DNA from: Lacticaseibacillus paracasei subsp. paracasei
Lineage (GTDB): Bacteria > Bacillota > Bacilli > Lactobacillales > Lactobacillaceae
DNA length: 64,000 nucleotides
NCBI RefSeq assembly: GCF_000829035.1
Contig: NZ_AP012541.1
Coordinates: 558,001-622,000, forward strand
Direction: 5' to 3'
Under the pieces are notes generated by a model that made no database searches, was not told where the DNA came from, and worked only from the letters and a program-made list of their open reading frames with translations. Below are positions 63,658 to 64,000 of the stretch, one piece after another. A program made the translations under genes and the position numbers. Position 1 is the stretch's first letter; each line of letters starts with the position of its first letter.

Positions 63658-64000
63658 CTATTGGATGAGCTGGCGCATGCGATGGATCCGCTCAAAAATC
63701 TGGTCTTCCTGACGGCGATCAGCCCAAGAAAAATTGTGCATCGTGCTATTCGGGCGATTAACCTTCGTGTACAAAATGGTTGGATTATAAGCATATTTGC
63801 CAGGCGTATGCGCGACAAAATCCGCCGTGAAGTAATAGTCCTCAGCAATGCGTAATTGTTCATCATAGCGAATATTACCGGCAGTTAAAGCATCACGAGA
63901 GAAAGCCTTGTTCCAAATATAACCGCCCACTTCGGAGCCGTGGCGTGAGACTTGATCAAACATTTCACGCTGTGACAACAATTGAAAGCGATTGGGCCCG
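63658..64000 (-). CDS. family 2 glycosyltransferase, partial
   Basis: The C-terminal part of a protein that continues beyond the window edge: the reading frame is open through 64000 (GPNRFQLLSQREMFDQ and onward). GGYIWNKAFSRDAL, IRYDEQLRIAEDYYFTADF and KYAYNPTILYTKVNRPNSTMH are typical of GT2 enzymes that build surface polysaccharides or decorate wall polymers (the AEDYYF segment holds the usual catalytic Asp region). The start and acceptor specificity cannot be seen. Confidence 0.8.
   Translation of the reverse strand, partial: GPNRFQLLSQREMFDQVSRHGSEVGGYIWNKAFSRDALTAGNIRYDEQLRIAEDYYFTADFVAHTPGKYAYNPTILYTKVNRPNSTMHNFSWADRRQEDQIFERIHRMRQLIQ

Overview
This 64 kb window is a Gram-positive, low-to-medium GC chromosome segment that looks like the Lacticaseibacillus casei group (casei/paracasei/rhamnosus). 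The evidence is the gene content: WxL/LPXTG surface proteins, L-lactate dehydrogenase, glycerol oxidase operon, trehalose PTS, OFA and SstT transporters, T-box control of methionine synthesis, AGGAGG-type ribosome binding sites, and frequent TTG/GTG starts. The exact species cannot be fixed from the sequence alone. I see no rRNA, tRNA, CRISPR array, prophage or conjugative module. The only clear mobile element is one intact IS30-family insertion sequence.

Layout. 1-4.9 kb: a cell-surface cluster of two small WxL proteins, a small LPXTG-anchored protein and a large lectin-WxL protein, without the usual DUF916/DUF3324 partner. 4.9-10.3 kb (minus): EamA exporter, a two-gene ABC transporter, and a vitamin B6 pair (ECF S-component plus pyridoxal kinase). 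10.3-11.5 kb: an IS30 element sitting in the apex of an intergenic palindromic repeat. 11.7-15.2 kb (minus): T-box, metE, metF. 15.8-20.7 kb: a heterodimeric ABC exporter with one degenerate ATP site, then an OFA-family MFS carrier. 20.9-25.7 kb: treR-treA-treP with a TreR operator. 26-29 kb: sstT and an APC permease. 29.2-32.1 kb: L-LDH paralogue, glutamate dehydrogenase, cold-shock protein. 32.3-38.6 kb (mostly minus): small membrane protein, OsmC peroxiredoxin, Lsa/Vga-like ABC-F protein, SDR, aldo-keto reductase, amino-acid permease. 38.8-41 kb: a very unusual HTH + long disordered basic region + DUF3800 fusion. 41.1-46.2 kb (minus): CPA1 antiporter and a LytTR/DUF3021/ABC-2 module. 46.4-54 kb: DUF915 hydrolase, alpha-carbonic anhydrase, YbjQ protein, quinone-reductase-like MDR, ammonium transporter, DyP peroxidase with a PerR/Fur-like box, MgtC-family protein and a membrane-tethered nuclease. 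54.4-58.7 kb: YkpA-type ABC-F, a frameshifted MutS-like membrane ATPase and a UDG-family protein. 59.2-63.4 kb (minus): glpK-glpO-glpF with a cre site. The window ends inside a family 2 glycosyltransferase gene.

The genes describe a carbohydrate-fermenting, cell-wall-decorated lactic acid bacterium: sugar and glycerol uptake under CcpA-type control, amino-acid uptake and interconversion, and stress and drug export functions. Two families of structured intergenic repeats recur through the window. One (about 120 bp) is a long hairpin; the other (about 150 bp) can fold as a three-way junction. Base changes between copies keep the stems paired. These repeats and the DUF3800 fusion are the least explained features here.
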